DNA from: a virus
Virus record (IMG/VR): IMGVR_UViG_3300020430_000087
Coordinates: 1 to 24,608 of that record
DNA: 24,608 bases
Direction: 5' to 3' (one strand)
The translations under genes were made by a program, and so were the position numbers. Shown one piece after another: positions 8,408 through 16,225 of this stretch (its first letter is position 1; every line of letters begins with the position of its first letter). The notes below the pieces were generated by a model, which was not told where the DNA came from, made no database searches, and saw nothing but the letters and a program-made list of their open reading frames with translations.

Positions 8408-8997
8408 CAGGTCAGCTCCACAGGAGGTTCAATCATCACCAGAAAATTATTTGCATCAATCCCGACCCCAACCTTGGTTACGAAATCTCCAGACGTCGTT
8501 GGAGCAGATGTTGCGATAGTCCCAGAGGTGCTTCCCAGCCAATACTGTTGCCCGGGCGAAAAACCCCCAGTCTTGGTTACTTTCCCTCGAACAACAATCG
8601 TGATCGAGGCGTTTGCAACAGCGGCAGCTTTCACAAAGCCGAAAACCTCTGCCACGTTACGAGTATTGGCATTGTCTGCCTTGTACACCTTGCCATCGGT
8701 GTGCAGGTAGACGGCCTCAGCTAAAGCAAGATCCTGCCCAGCAGTCACTGCAACTTCGACAGTGTCGGCGCTGCCGCCACCTCCGCCACCACCACCTCCG
8801 CCGCCACCTGAGCCGATAGCCGTTTTCAGGTCCAGCAGAGCCTTGATGACCCCGCCAGTGTTTGCAGGGTATGAAGCCACACTCCCTCCTTGAGCAACAA
8901 TGCAAGCAACAATTGCAGCAATGATTCCCGAGGTATTCTCGGCATATCTTTTGCTGTAATCAGTAGCGACTGAAGGATTTAGAGGCTCTGTTGTCAC
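8407..8997 (-). CDS. Head or tail fibre protein with a 12-Gly linker
   Basis: A 196-residue protein from a GTG start, with GGAAGGA about 10 nt upstream. The N-terminal part (residues 1-66) is helical (GIIAAIVACIVAQGG, VIKALLDLKTAIG). An uninterrupted run of 12 glycines follows, then a C-terminal beta domain (residues about 80-196; VAVTAGQDLALAEAVYLHTD, KVYKADN, GFSPGQQYWLG, FLVMIEPP). The C-terminal domain resembles the small beta domain found in phage head-fibre and decoration proteins. The layout, an anchoring helix, a flexible or polyglycine linker and a surface domain, suits a fibre. It is first in the fibre cassette and overlaps the next gene by 1 nt. Function within the virion is inferred. 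Confidence 0.8.
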   Translation of the reverse strand: MTTEPLNPSVATDYSKRYAENTSGIIAAIVACIVAQGGSVASYPANTGGVIKALLDLKTAIGSGGGGGGGGGGGGSADTVEVAVTAGQDLALAEAVYLHTDGKVYKADNANTRNVAEVFGFVKAAAVANASITIVVRGKVTKTGGFSPGQQYWLGSTSGTIATSAPTTSGDFVTKVGVGIDANNFLVMIEPPVELT

Positions 8998-9034
8998 GGC
9001 TTAATAATCCTTCCAGCGTTATTCTATCTATCAA

Positions 9035-10444
9035 TTATGGGACAATTACTGGGGCCAAAGGGTTAGTGGTCTGCACGGTTTCAAAGATTGGATACTCGAC
9101 TCCAGACACTGTCACCGTGTCTTGAAACTCTCCAGCTGCTGAATTAAAGATCTTCACATTCTGAGTACCTCGTTCAACCCACCAGTCGTTATTTCTGCAC
9201 CAAGAAACCAACGGCTGCTCGCTGTCATTCCACAACATTGGCAATGAGCTCGGCCTGATGTTTTCACGAACATCACCGCCAGGAAAGATCGTCAGCCCCA
9301 CAACCTCTGCCAACGTCATGGCATAGCGGTCAAAGCTCAGCAGTCTGTTTCGGAAGTATTCCCGGATATCTTCATCGGTGTATTGGGTCTCAGTCACAGT
9401 CCCCAATGCCGGAGAGCTGGGGTCAGACATCGTCGGGTAGTCACTTGGTTCGTGCCAGGGGATTCCGCACTGCCAACGCAATGCATGAATGTGCTTGCAC
9501 TCCTTGCGCTCCTCGATGCGCTCCGAAAGCGAACGCCACTGCCGGTAATAGCCAACGCCCTCTCGCTCCCAGGCTGAATTCACCGACCGGTTGGCGTTCG
9601 GCAGCGGGAACGTGTCCAAGGTGTAGGCCTTGCCATCCGGCTTGTCGAGGTTTGCGATAGCGCCGCCCAGGTGGTCAGGACAGCAGCAGAAGAACTTGTG
9701 CGACGAACACAAATGCCTAGAGCCACTCGTGTTCCAGATCGCTGGGTCGTCCTTGTCGTACTTGACCTTGTCCCAGTAGATACGCCCGTTCTTCTCAATG
9801 CGCGTGTAAGCCTTCGATAGCGCAAAGGTCAGAGTCAGAGCCCCTGAGTTCACAGCAATCAACGTCAGAGCAATGCTGCCTGCTGGTTTGCTGATGATGT
9901 CATCGGGGTAATTCGTTCCAGACGCGGTGTCTTCGAACTGGTCACCGATGAAGTTCCCCCAGACCGCTACCTGCAGGCTCGTCAATATCCCACTGACGTC
10001 ATAGGTCAGCGTGTGATCAGCCTCATCAGCAGGTGACGTATTGATAGTCAGGTCACTGAGCTGAATCGGCTGCGGCAGGATCAAACTACCTCTGGTTCGA
10101 ATACCTGTGTACCAAGCCTTTTCTGGGCTGGTCTTACTGGGGAACAGCGTGACGATATCCCTTGAGACCCCTGTCACAGCACCGGGGTTAAACCTGGCAA
10201 GACTCAGGATCTGGTAGTCACCCCAAGTTCGACCACTACCGAAGTAGTAGTCCATGCCGAGTTTCCACCGCTTGAAATCCGAGTCTCTGTTGTAGGCCTC
10301 GAGGATCGACGGAAATTTGACAGAGCCGTACTCACCAAGCCCCTTGCCCTTAGTCGGATACAAGCCAGCAGCCTTTGGGGGCAGGCCTCGCTTGACCGAT
10401 CCGAGACCAAAGCCTCGGTCCATCCGACCAAGGCCCTTAGCCAT
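9035..10444 (-). CDS. Virion structural protein with Cys/His-rich centre, unknown role
   Basis: A 469-residue protein with ATG overlapping the previous stop as TAATG. The N-terminus is basic and Gly-rich (GRMDRGFGLGSVKRG), then YFGSGRTWGDYQILSLARF. Two beta-rich central segments follow (LTLTFALSKAYTRIEKNG; RIYWDKVKYDKDD). A notable Cys/His cluster lies at residues 246-258 (C246, H249, C253-C255, H258), with a second at 316-331 (C316, H318, H320, C326, H331); these could bind a metal or iron-sulphur cluster. The C-terminus is beta-rich (VSGVEYPIFETVQ). I recognise no named domain. Position between head genes and fibres, and 1-nt coupling to the DUF4214 gene, suggest a neck, tail or internal virion protein. 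Confidence 0.8.
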   Translation of the reverse strand: MAKGLGRMDRGFGLGSVKRGLPPKAAGLYPTKGKGLGEYGSVKFPSILEAYNRDSDFKRWKLGMDYYFGSGRTWGDYQILSLARFNPGAVTGVSRDIVTLFPSKTSPEKAWYTGIRTRGSLILPQPIQLSDLTINTSPADEADHTLTYDVSGILTSLQVAVWGNFIGDQFEDTASGTNYPDDIISKPAGSIALTLIAVNSGALTLTFALSKAYTRIEKNGRIYWDKVKYDKDDPAIWNTSGSRHLCSSHKFFCCCPDHLGGAIANLDKPDGKAYTLDTFPLPNANRSVNSAWEREGVGYYRQWRSLSERIEERKECKHIHALRWQCGIPWHEPSDYPTMSDPSSPALGTVTETQYTDEDIREYFRNRLLSFDRYAMTLAEVVGLTIFPGGDVRENIRPSSLPMLWNDSEQPLVSWCRNNDWWVERGTQNVKIFNSAAGEFQDTVTVSGVEYPIFETVQTTNPLAPVIVP

Positions 10445-11247
10445 TAGCCGAATCGCGAGGCGTAATAGTTGCCGCTACCGCCACCAGACAACGGCGAGCG
10501 TCCACCGCCACCGCTTGGCCGACGATCCCGAAGCTTGCTGATCAACTGCACCACGGGACCGCTCCGATCTAGAACGCTGTCAGTGGCATTGACCTCAGGG
10601 CGAACGTCCATCATTGGACCCTTCTGTTGCCGAGAAGCTGTTGTCTGCCCAGAAGCAAGGCCCACCACGCCTCTAGGCCCGGCAGTCGCAGCAGCGGTGG
10701 AACCAGCCCTCAGATCACGGAGCTGAGCATCGGCTTCTGCACGGGCTTGAGCATTTAACTGGTCAAGAAAGTCAGCCTCCCTCTCGGCAAGCGTCGTATC
10801 AAACCGCTCCTTATCTGCTCTGCGGGCTTCGACCTCCGCGTCATAACGACCCTGGATGCCGCTTAACTTGCCCTCCATTTCGGTGCGAAAACTGCCAAAG
10901 CGTCGGTCAAAGTCGTCCCGAGCGCGACGCAAGTCGTCTTCTGCGCGACGTGCTCGATCGTCGTAGGAGCCGAGTTGACCCGAGATTCGGTTGTAATCAC
11001 CAAGCAGACTGTCATAAGCCGCTTGACTTGGGCCGGCGGGGCGCACGTCCTCATGGAACAGGCTTACTTGGCCACTGTCACCAAAACGACTCTTGTATTC
11101 CTTTGAGCCAGCCATCTCACTTCGGATGGCCTGAACGGAGCGTCCCTCTTCTGCCTGCTTGATGTAATGCGCCAGGCCACCCTGGTCAGGATCTCTCTTC
11201 AGGACGTCGCTGTATGCCTTTGTAATGGCATCCGTAAACCTCGACAT
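10444..11247 (-). CDS. DUF4214-domain coiled-coil virion protein
   Basis: A 267-residue protein. Residues 5-55 fit the DUF4214 pattern (ITKAYSDVLKRDPDQGGLAH, then a Gly-x-Ser turn, then SKEYKSRFGD). That domain is common in secreted and surface cyanobacterial proteins and appears in phage proteins. Residues about 80-180 are highly charged, Arg/Glu/Asp/Ala-rich and probably coiled-coil (YDDRARRAEDDLRRARDDFD). The C-terminus is Gly/Ser/Arg-rich (GGGGRSPLSGGGSGN). The ATG overlaps the previous stop as TGATG (11245-11249) and its TAA overlaps the next ATG. The tight coupling says it is a virion protein made with its neighbours, perhaps a connector or tail component; a function cannot be assigned. 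Confidence 0.8.
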   Translation of the reverse strand: MSRFTDAITKAYSDVLKRDPDQGGLAHYIKQAEEGRSVQAIRSEMAGSKEYKSRFGDSGQVSLFHEDVRPAGPSQAAYDSLLGDYNRISGQLGSYDDRARRAEDDLRRARDDFDRRFGSFRTEMEGKLSGIQGRYDAEVEARRADKERFDTTLAEREADFLDQLNAQARAEADAQLRDLRAGSTAAATAGPRGVVGLASGQTTASRQQKGPMMDVRPEVNATDSVLDRSGPVVQLISKLRDRRPSGGGGRSPLSGGGSGNYYASRFG

Positions 11248-11777
11248 CAGAAGAAGCCTCCCTGAGCGAAGACATTCACGCGACTAGCAGCCGACGGAGC
11301 AGTGATCGCTGCGCTGGTGCCGACGAACAGAGTCGCTCCTGACGGGACATAGATTCCCGTATTTTTCTTGTCTGTTTCCGACGGATAAGCGCTAGCAGTG
11401 GCCGCCGGTGAAGCAAGGTTCGGCACCGGAACACAAAGCGCCGGCAGTGACATGTTGACCCGATCGCCAAGACCGGAGCCAAGCGTGGCGAATGCAACAG
11501 CCAAGGTATTGGTCGCGGTCACTGAGGCAGCAGTGGGAGCCACGCTCAAAAAGGCGATCACCTTGGCTGAGGTCATACTCGCTTGATTAGAGATCAGCGA
11601 GATACTGTCGATAATCGCACCGTCATTAGCGGTGCAGTCGACCAGCAAAGTCAAGCTCGTATTCGGAGTATTGAAATCACTCGCAGTTGTCAGGCCTGCA
11701 GTTGCGCCCAGGGATGCAAAAGAATGCAACGGCCGGTCAACCAGCAGTGGCATCTTATTGGAGCTAGTAGTTGCCAA
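11247..11777 (-). CDS. Virion protein, Ala/Ser/Thr-rich, unknown role
   Basis: A 176-residue protein starting at TTG 11777, preceded by GAGGTAAGG at good spacing; the ribosome-binding site is what supports this non-ATG start. The sequence begins MATTSSNKMPLLVDRPLHSF and is otherwise a beta-rich, Ala/Ser/Thr-rich protein with few charges (TLLVDCTANDGAIIDSISLI; GIYVPSGATLFVGTSA), ending VNVFAQGGFF. This composition suits a capsid-surface, tail-tube or stopper-like structural protein. It follows a 39-nt AT-rich gap, the widest in this stretch, which may mark a separate translation unit. Family not recognised. Confidence 0.75.
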   Translation of the reverse strand: MATTSSNKMPLLVDRPLHSFASLGATAGLTTASDFNTPNTSLTLLVDCTANDGAIIDSISLISNQASMTSAKVIAFLSVAPTAASVTATNTLAVAFATLGSGLGDRVNMSLPALCVPVPNLASPAATASAYPSETDKKNTGIYVPSGATLFVGTSAAITAPSAASRVNVFAQGGFF

Positions 11778-11816
11778 TGCCTTACCTCAATTGAATTAAT
11801 TTTATCTAATCCCTAA

Positions 11817-12230
11817 TTACTCTTTAGGGACATTTCTTTGTGGCCCAGAACCCATCAGTCCGATACCGGTACTCATGCCCATCGGTGGCGCAATGGGTGA
11901 CATGAAGCCAATATTGTTGGCCTGAACGTCGGCATTAGGTCTTACGATTGAGCCTTGCAATGCTGTGCCCTGTTGATCGGGGGTCGCAACCTTGGGCAGG
12001 GTCGGATCATTGACCCGGACCTCGAGCCCGTAGATACCTTGGTGAACAACTTTGTCGCCATCAGTAAATGACTCAACGTTGTCCGGGTTGTTAGGCATAT
12101 AGCCGCTCTTGACGGCCATAGTGCGCTCAAAGTTTTGAACGTCTTTCTTAGGCCGTGGTCGAAGGTTCTTGTGTTGACCTAGAGGAACAAACCCAGCTTC
12201 ACGTCCGCGCGGTTGATTTCTAAAAGTCAT
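11817..12230 (-). CDS. Hypothetical protein in virion operon
   Basis: A 137-residue protein; its ATG overlaps the previous TGA as ATGA (12227-12230). The N-terminal 35 residues are basic (TFRNQPRGREAGFVPLGQHK; RPRPKKDVQNFERT). The middle is mixed (NVESFTDGDKVVHQGIYGLE). The C-terminus is Met/Gly/Pro-rich (FMSPIAPPMGMSTGIGLMGS), suggesting a disordered tail. No family recognised. Coupling to the 364-residue gene and its place in the operon argue for a small virion or assembly protein. Confidence 0.7.
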   Translation of the reverse strand: MTFRNQPRGREAGFVPLGQHKNLRPRPKKDVQNFERTMAVKSGYMPNNPDNVESFTDGDKVVHQGIYGLEVRVNDPTLPKVATPDQQGTALQGSIVRPNADVQANNIGFMSPIAPPMGMSTGIGLMGSGPQRNVPKE

Positions 12231-13321
12231 TGGTCGTATGAGAATCCTTTGTTGCCTTTCATTGACTCTACTGCCTTACGAACAAAGTCAAATGCAGGAT
12301 CAGATGTGTCAAAAGTTCCCAGAGTTAATCCAAGATTTGCAACCTCTTTATTTGCCTTCCAATCCAAATTCGATTTGAGTTGTCCCTGGAATTCAGCGGG
12401 GACAGCAACACTGCCAGGCTGCATACCACTTACACCTGTGCCGGTGTCGGTTTTGGCAAATTGTGCAGCAACTGCCTGATTTAGCGGCTCGAATGCAACC
12501 TTCTGGTTGACCTCTTGCTGCACTGCAGCTTTGTTCATGTCGACATTCATGTCAATGCCAGCAGCCTCGCCTTGAACTGCGCCTTCATTCCCTTTGACGC
12601 GAATCTGAGCATTGCTTTCGTCGCCAATCACCTCAAGAGGGACATTTTTGTTGAACTCACGGAAAGCAATATCTGGGTTCTGATCAACAAACATTGAAGC
12701 CGCTTTTTCGCCGCCAAGCTGGTGATCAGTAAATCCCGGTTGCGTAGCGAAGTGCTGCACCATCTTTTGCTTCAGAGTAGGGTCTTCGCCAGCACCTCTT
12801 TGGGCTTGGTAGTACGCGACCAGGTCTTCGGGTGTCTCGCCTGGAGCTTTCTTCCTGATGGCCAGGCCCATGTCGTAGCCGCCGTACTGCTGAGCCATGC
12901 GCTGGGCTTCTGACTCACGAGCCCGCTCTGCAGGTGTCACCATCGGCGTAAATCCCGAAGGTTCAGACGGTGTAATCCCAGCTCTCTCAAGAATGTCCCC
13001 TTGAGTGCGCTTCATCCTTTCGTCGTACCTCGCACGACGACCACGCTCTACAAATTCAACGAACTCCGGCTTCGCTCCCATCATCGTGAGAGCTTCGGTC
13101 CCAGCCTGGATCCCACGCAGCGTGTTGCCATTCATTCCGCTGCGATCAAGCTCTTGCTGCTTCTTCGCCGCAGCTCTCTGTTCGCCAGTGGCAAAGTGCT
13201 GATTGGCCTGATTCTTCAGGTGCTGACCAAGAAAGTTGCTAAGCTGGCTTGCCTTGTCCATTGCAAAGCCTGCTCCATCAAAGCCGTAGCCACCATCAGG
13301 ATGTGAGTACTTCTTAGCCAT
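12227..13321 (-). CDS. Helical virion protein, unknown role
   Basis: A 364-residue protein with a strong GGAGGT site 4 nt before its ATG. The N-terminal third is predominantly helical and rich in Gln, Ala, Lys and Arg (HLKNQANQHFATGEQRAAAK; VERGRRARYDERMKRTQG). The middle has MAQQYGGYDMGLAIRKK and YYQAQRGAGEDPTLKQKMVQ, and the C-terminal third contains AAVQQEVNQKVAFEPLNQAV. No transmembrane segment or signal peptide is apparent. Helical Gln/Ala-rich proteins of this kind in head-tail modules are often internal virion, ejection or assembly proteins; that is inference. It lies 2 nt after the preceding gene's stop and overlaps the next by 4 nt. Confidence 0.8.
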   Translation of the reverse strand: MAKKYSHPDGGYGFDGAGFAMDKASQLSNFLGQHLKNQANQHFATGEQRAAAKKQQELDRSGMNGNTLRGIQAGTEALTMMGAKPEFVEFVERGRRARYDERMKRTQGDILERAGITPSEPSGFTPMVTPAERARESEAQRMAQQYGGYDMGLAIRKKAPGETPEDLVAYYQAQRGAGEDPTLKQKMVQHFATQPGFTDHQLGGEKAASMFVDQNPDIAFREFNKNVPLEVIGDESNAQIRVKGNEGAVQGEAAGIDMNVDMNKAAVQQEVNQKVAFEPLNQAVAAQFAKTDTGTGVSGMQPGSVAVPAEFQGQLKSNLDWKANKEVANLGLTLGTFDTSDPAFDFVRKAVESMKGNKGFSYDQ

Positions 13322-13323
13322 GC

Positions 13324-13809
13324 TTACCTCCAGTTAACTGAGCCCGTGGCCTGGGCAATTCGTGTGCCGACAGCTGTATCCGCAGGACCGGGGACAGCCA
13401 TGATGAATTCGACGCCAGCTCGTTCAAAGGCATAACGCCTAACGTCCTCGCGCCTGTAGTTAGCGACATACAGAGTTTCAGCGAGTCGATCCACCTCACG
13501 CAGATAGATTTCCCTGTAGTCCTTGTCAGCCTTAAGCGGATCCGACTGGAAGATTGCTCGATCCGTGTCGCCAGTGATCCGCTCAATTCGACTCGGCTGC
13601 GGCTGGGTTTCACTTTTGAAGATCTGCGAGACGCGATATGCCTTATCGCAACGAGCTAGATGCTCCTGTACTTGGGAGAAGAAATAGCTGTCTGGGATCT
13701 TCGCCATTGCCTCTTCAAGTCGGGCAATGTCACCAGCCGGCAGGTTCGCTCCAACGTTATATCCGAGGTGGAACCTACAACGGCTCTTGTCGTAGTCGTT
13801 TAGTTCCAC
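13324..13809 (-). CDS. Conserved-looking structural or head-completion protein
   Basis: A 161-residue protein from GTG 13809 (MELNDYDKSRCRFHLGYNVG). It is mostly helical: an N-terminal segment with NLPAGDIARLEEAMAKIPDS, a central helical region (VQEHLARCDKAYRVS), a YREIYLREVDRLAETLYV helix, and a C-terminal YAFERAGVEFIMAVPGPADT segment. I recognise similar sequences from cyanophage head modules but not a proven role. Size, helicity and position just downstream of capsid, decoration and helix-hairpin-helix genes fit a head-completion or connector protein; that is inference. No convincing Shine-Dalgarno sits next to the GTG; an AGGT lies about 15 nt upstream. Confidence 0.75.
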   Translation of the reverse strand: MELNDYDKSRCRFHLGYNVGANLPAGDIARLEEAMAKIPDSYFFSQVQEHLARCDKAYRVSQIFKSETQPQPSRIERITGDTDRAIFQSDPLKADKDYREIYLREVDRLAETLYVANYRREDVRRYAFERAGVEFIMAVPGPADTAVGTRIAQATGSVNWR

Positions 13810-13844
13810 TAACGATAAAGCGACCTATCGTAATTCTATAATTA

Positions 13845-14276
13845 TCAGCCGATATAGATCAGATCTTCTGCAATGATCTGGTCCCAATCAACACGGCCAA
13901 CTTTGCGCAGCTGATCGAGATTCTTGAAGCGCTCGCCGGGCAGGCTCATACGCAGTTCAACAATCTTCTTGGCAGTTGCGTAGCCAATACCTTTGATCGA
14001 CTTGGCAATACCTTCTGCAGTCGCCACATTCAGGTTCAAGCGCGTATCAGCAGGGATCGCACTTTCGGGAATCCTGTTCTCGTCCTTTTCGGGCTCAGCA
14101 GTCTGAGGCTCAGGAACATCGCCTGTACGACCTTTGCCGGGCTCGTATGAAACGAGGTCAGCAAGAGGGACATATGCAACAGAACCATTCTGGTTCTTGA
14201 TCATTGCGAAGTCCTTGTCGTGGTATCCAACGAACTCGACAATCTGTCCGTTTTTGGTGTTCTGATATAGCGACAT
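13845..14276 (-). CDS. Helix-hairpin-helix (ComEA-like) small DNA-binding protein
   Basis: A 143-residue protein from ATG 14276; an in-frame TTG nine bases upstream falls in the terminator T-run and is not favoured. The N-terminal half is a small beta domain (QNTKNGQIVEFVGYHDKDFA; NGSVAYVPLADLVSY). After a Pro/Glu-rich linker, the last 65 residues carry the ComEA-type helix-hairpin-helix signature: LNLNVATAEGIAKSIKGIG, then AKKIVELR, ERFKNLDQL and a final VGRVDWDQI. Such domains bind double-stranded DNA without sequence specificity. In a head module this could be a packaging or capsid-DNA accessory protein (inference). No Shine-Dalgarno is visible, and the terminator T-run ends 7 nt before the ATG. 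Confidence 0.85.
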   Translation of the reverse strand: MSLYQNTKNGQIVEFVGYHDKDFAMIKNQNGSVAYVPLADLVSYEPGKGRTGDVPEPQTAEPEKDENRIPESAIPADTRLNLNVATAEGIAKSIKGIGYATAKKIVELRMSLPGERFKNLDQLRKVGRVDWDQIIAEDLIYIG

Positions 14277-14283
14277 GAGAGAC

Positions 14284-14319
14284 AAAAAATGAGGGCGTCA
14301 TCTTCCCTGACGCCCTCAT
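14284..14319 (-). terminator. Intrinsic terminator after the capsid/decoration genes
   Basis: A perfect 12-bp inverted repeat (14289-14300 pairing with 14308-14319, core TGACGCCCTC) with a 7-base loop, read leftward and followed by a run of six T on the minus strand. It lies 22 bases past the decoration gene stop, so it should end most transcripts of the capsid and decoration genes. A second small inverted repeat (AGTGATT/AATCACT, 14323-14337) sits between the stop codon and this hairpin. Confidence 0.9.
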
Positions 14320-14341
14320 CATAGTGATTAAATCACTGTTA

Positions 14342-14980
14342 TCAGGACTCAGTCACGTAGGGCAGGTGGATGTCATCTTTACCTGCAGCTTCATCATCCA
14401 GGTAGTAGCAAACCTCGACGATGATCGGAGTACCGCCAGCGGTGGTGGAGCTGAGAGTCGCACCAGCTGAAGTACCGTTCGAAGTGGTCACAAACACCTT
14501 GAGAGTTTCAGCACCTGCCAGGACGACAGGGGTGACAACACTCTTGGTGGTGGCAACAGGAGCGACAGTGGTGGAAGCCACGGCCACTGCGGCACTATCG
14601 GTGGCTAGAGCAGAAGTGCTCATGGCGTCGTCGTTAGCCAGGGCATCGGCAACCTTGATGCGGTTGGTGTTGGTACCAACCAAACCAGAGGAAGCAGTGC
14701 CTGAGCCGACGTCCTTGCGCATGTCGGGCACACGCAGGGCCAGGCTGTAAACCTTGGCGCCAGCAGGGACGACCAGGCTTGCAATGTCAGCGCGAGGCTT
14801 GTCATCGCCGCGGAGGTCGGGGCTACCGATCTTCACGTCGAATGAAGTGCCACCGGTGGAATCCACCAGTGCATAACCCACCTGTTGGTAATACACGCGG
14901 CCAGGAATGGCAGCGACACCTTGGGTCTGGTAGCTACTCAGGTGAGCAACGTAGTTACCGGGGAAAATCTTCTTCGCCAT
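14342..14980 (-). CDS. Probable capsid decoration or minor capsid protein
   Basis: A 212-residue protein with the best Shine-Dalgarno in the window (TAGGAGGT, 8 nt before ATG), which implies high expression. It begins MAKKIFPGNYVAHLSSYQTQ, then GVAAIPGRVYYQQVGYALVD. The centre is Ala/Thr/Val-rich (ALATDSAAVAVASTTVAPVA), and the protein ends in a beta-rich region (GTPIIVEVCYYLDDEA). It is the gene directly after the major capsid gene (16 nt gap) and is followed by a strong terminator, the usual place for a decoration or cement protein made in amounts equal to the capsid. The function is inferred from position, size and composition; no domain recognised. Confidence 0.75.
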   Translation of the reverse strand: MAKKIFPGNYVAHLSSYQTQGVAAIPGRVYYQQVGYALVDSTGGTSFDVKIGSPDLRGDDKPRADIASLVVPAGAKVYSLALRVPDMRKDVGSGTASSGLVGTNTNRIKVADALANDDAMSTSALATDSAAVAVASTTVAPVATTKSVVTPVVLAGAETLKVFVTTSNGTSAGATLSSTTAGGTPIIVEVCYYLDDEAAGKDDIHLPYVTES

Positions 14981-14996
14981 AGTTATTTACCTCCTA

Positions 14997-16178
14997 TCAA
15001 TAGACGAAGGAATAGGCGACGGAGACGAAGTCCTTATTCAGGATTTCGAAACCGGCGAAGAGGCTCCAGATCATGATGATGAAACGACTGAAATCGTCGT
15101 TGTTGTTCAACAGGATCTGAGCGTTGTTGCCACCAATGCCGACACCAACGGCCTGAGGGCCGAAGAACAACATGGGGGCAGCAGTTGTTACTGCGCCTGA
15201 GATGGAGGCATCAGTAATGGTTGCCGTGAAGGACTTCTCGGGCAGGTTAGTCGACTCGAACCAACGAACTCCCTCAAATAGGAACCCCGTGGGCATCACC
15301 GGCTGACCCGCGACGAAACCAGCCTGGCCGTAAGCGGGACCCATGCCATGGAAGAAGTTGGCGTTGGGAGCCTGCTCGGGCTGCAGGGGGTTCATCATAC
15401 CGTTGCCGGCATAACGCGCGATTTCTCTAAAAGCGTCATTCTGCCGAAGGTGCATCATTGCAGTAGGATCTGCGATGCAACGGTAATAACCATCAGCGAA
15501 AGTTGGCACGTTTCGCTTACGCATGTCTTTGACCACCTGAAGCAGGTCGGTCTTGACATCGAACTTGGCAGACTCACCGGATGCGTAGGTCGCAACCGTA
15601 GTGCCAGTGCGGGTTTTGCCGAGAGGGAAGTAATAACCACCCTGTGAATCTGAGGCCTTGCCGTTGGCATCAGCCTTGAACAGTTCGTCGGCAAAAACAC
15701 GATCACGCCAACGACGGTAGTCGTCGAGCAGTGTCAGAGAGCCGATGGACTGGTGGAACACATTAAGGTTCCCGGTGTCCAACAAAAGGCGTTGGGCAGT
15801 AAGCAGAGTCTCGCGTGCAACCTTGAAAGTTGAGGGTGCTGCGGTATCAGAAGGATCCGCAGGTCCTGTATATTCTTTTAGGTTGACTAAGACTTTGTCT
15901 TTGACAATATTGCGGCTAGATGCAGTGCCCAGAGTTTGATCGGCAGTGCGCTCTCGAGAATCCTTAGTGCCAGGATTTCCCCAGAAACGATAACGATCAA
16001 GCTGAACAGTCTGCCCGGGTTGCTTAGCGAAATCGTGCACAACCACGGGCTCTACGGCCATCTCAATGATGTATCCCGGGTGGGGACGGTAGAGCTCAGC
16101 ACCTAGCAGCTTCGGAAAATCATTGTCAATCCACATGGGAAGACGATCCTCAAGCTGTAAGAACGATCGAGCGCGCAT
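14997..16178 (-). CDS. Major capsid protein (N4-gp56-like)
   Basis: A 393-residue protein, the right size for an HK97-fold coat protein of the N4-gp56 type. Features: early GQTVQLDRYRFWG and ERTADQTLGTAS with KEYTGP; a long helix region (ARETLLTAQRLLLDTGN; LLDDYRRWRDRVFADELF); the typical VKDMRKRNVPTFADGYYRC then IADPTAMMHLRQND segment; a GFLFEGVRWFESTNLP strand; and PMLFFGPQAVGVGIGG near the end. These follow the order of N4-gp56-family coat proteins; it is not T4 gp23-like. Start: ATG 16178 gives MRARSFLQLED; an inner ATG (residue 15, MWIDNDFP) with GAGG 11 nt upstream is an alternative. It is transcribed away from the homing-endonuclease gene, with only 47 nt between the start codons. Confidence 0.85.
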   Translation of the reverse strand: MRARSFLQLEDRLPMWIDNDFPKLLGAELYRPHPGYIIEMAVEPVVVHDFAKQPGQTVQLDRYRFWGNPGTKDSRERTADQTLGTASSRNIVKDKVLVNLKEYTGPADPSDTAAPSTFKVARETLLTAQRLLLDTGNLNVFHQSIGSLTLLDDYRRWRDRVFADELFKADANGKASDSQGGYYFPLGKTRTGTTVATYASGESAKFDVKTDLLQVVKDMRKRNVPTFADGYYRCIADPTAMMHLRQNDAFREIARYAGNGMMNPLQPEQAPNANFFHGMGPAYGQAGFVAGQPVMPTGFLFEGVRWFESTNLPEKSFTATITDASISGAVTTAAPMLFFGPQAVGVGIGGNNAQILLNNNDDFSRFIIMIWSLFAGFEILNKDFVSVAYSFVY

Positions 16179-16225
16179 TTCGCGCTCATGAAACTACTAT
16201 AGAAGTAATTCATAGGGCGAAACTT

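Noticed and set aside
8760-8815. Simple-sequence repeat of CCACC/CCGCC units as a non-coding repeat
   Set aside because: It encodes the in-frame 12-Gly linker of the fibre protein and needs no separate explanation.
13638-13841. Plus-strand 67-residue frame opposite the 161-residue gene
   Set aside because: No ribosome-binding site, no domain, and lies opposite a coupled operon gene.
14421-14750. 109-residue plus-strand open frame opposite the decoration gene
   Set aside because: It is antisense to a well-supported gene with a strong ribosome-binding site, is low in complexity (Val/Ala/Thr) and is explained by the codon pattern of the opposite strand.
16185-16215. ACTACTATAG resembling part of a T7-type promoter, and TATAGT/TACTAT as -10 boxes between the capsid and endonuclease genes
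   Set aside because: Only short partial matches; no convincing -35 element or second copy in the window, so no promoter is annotated.
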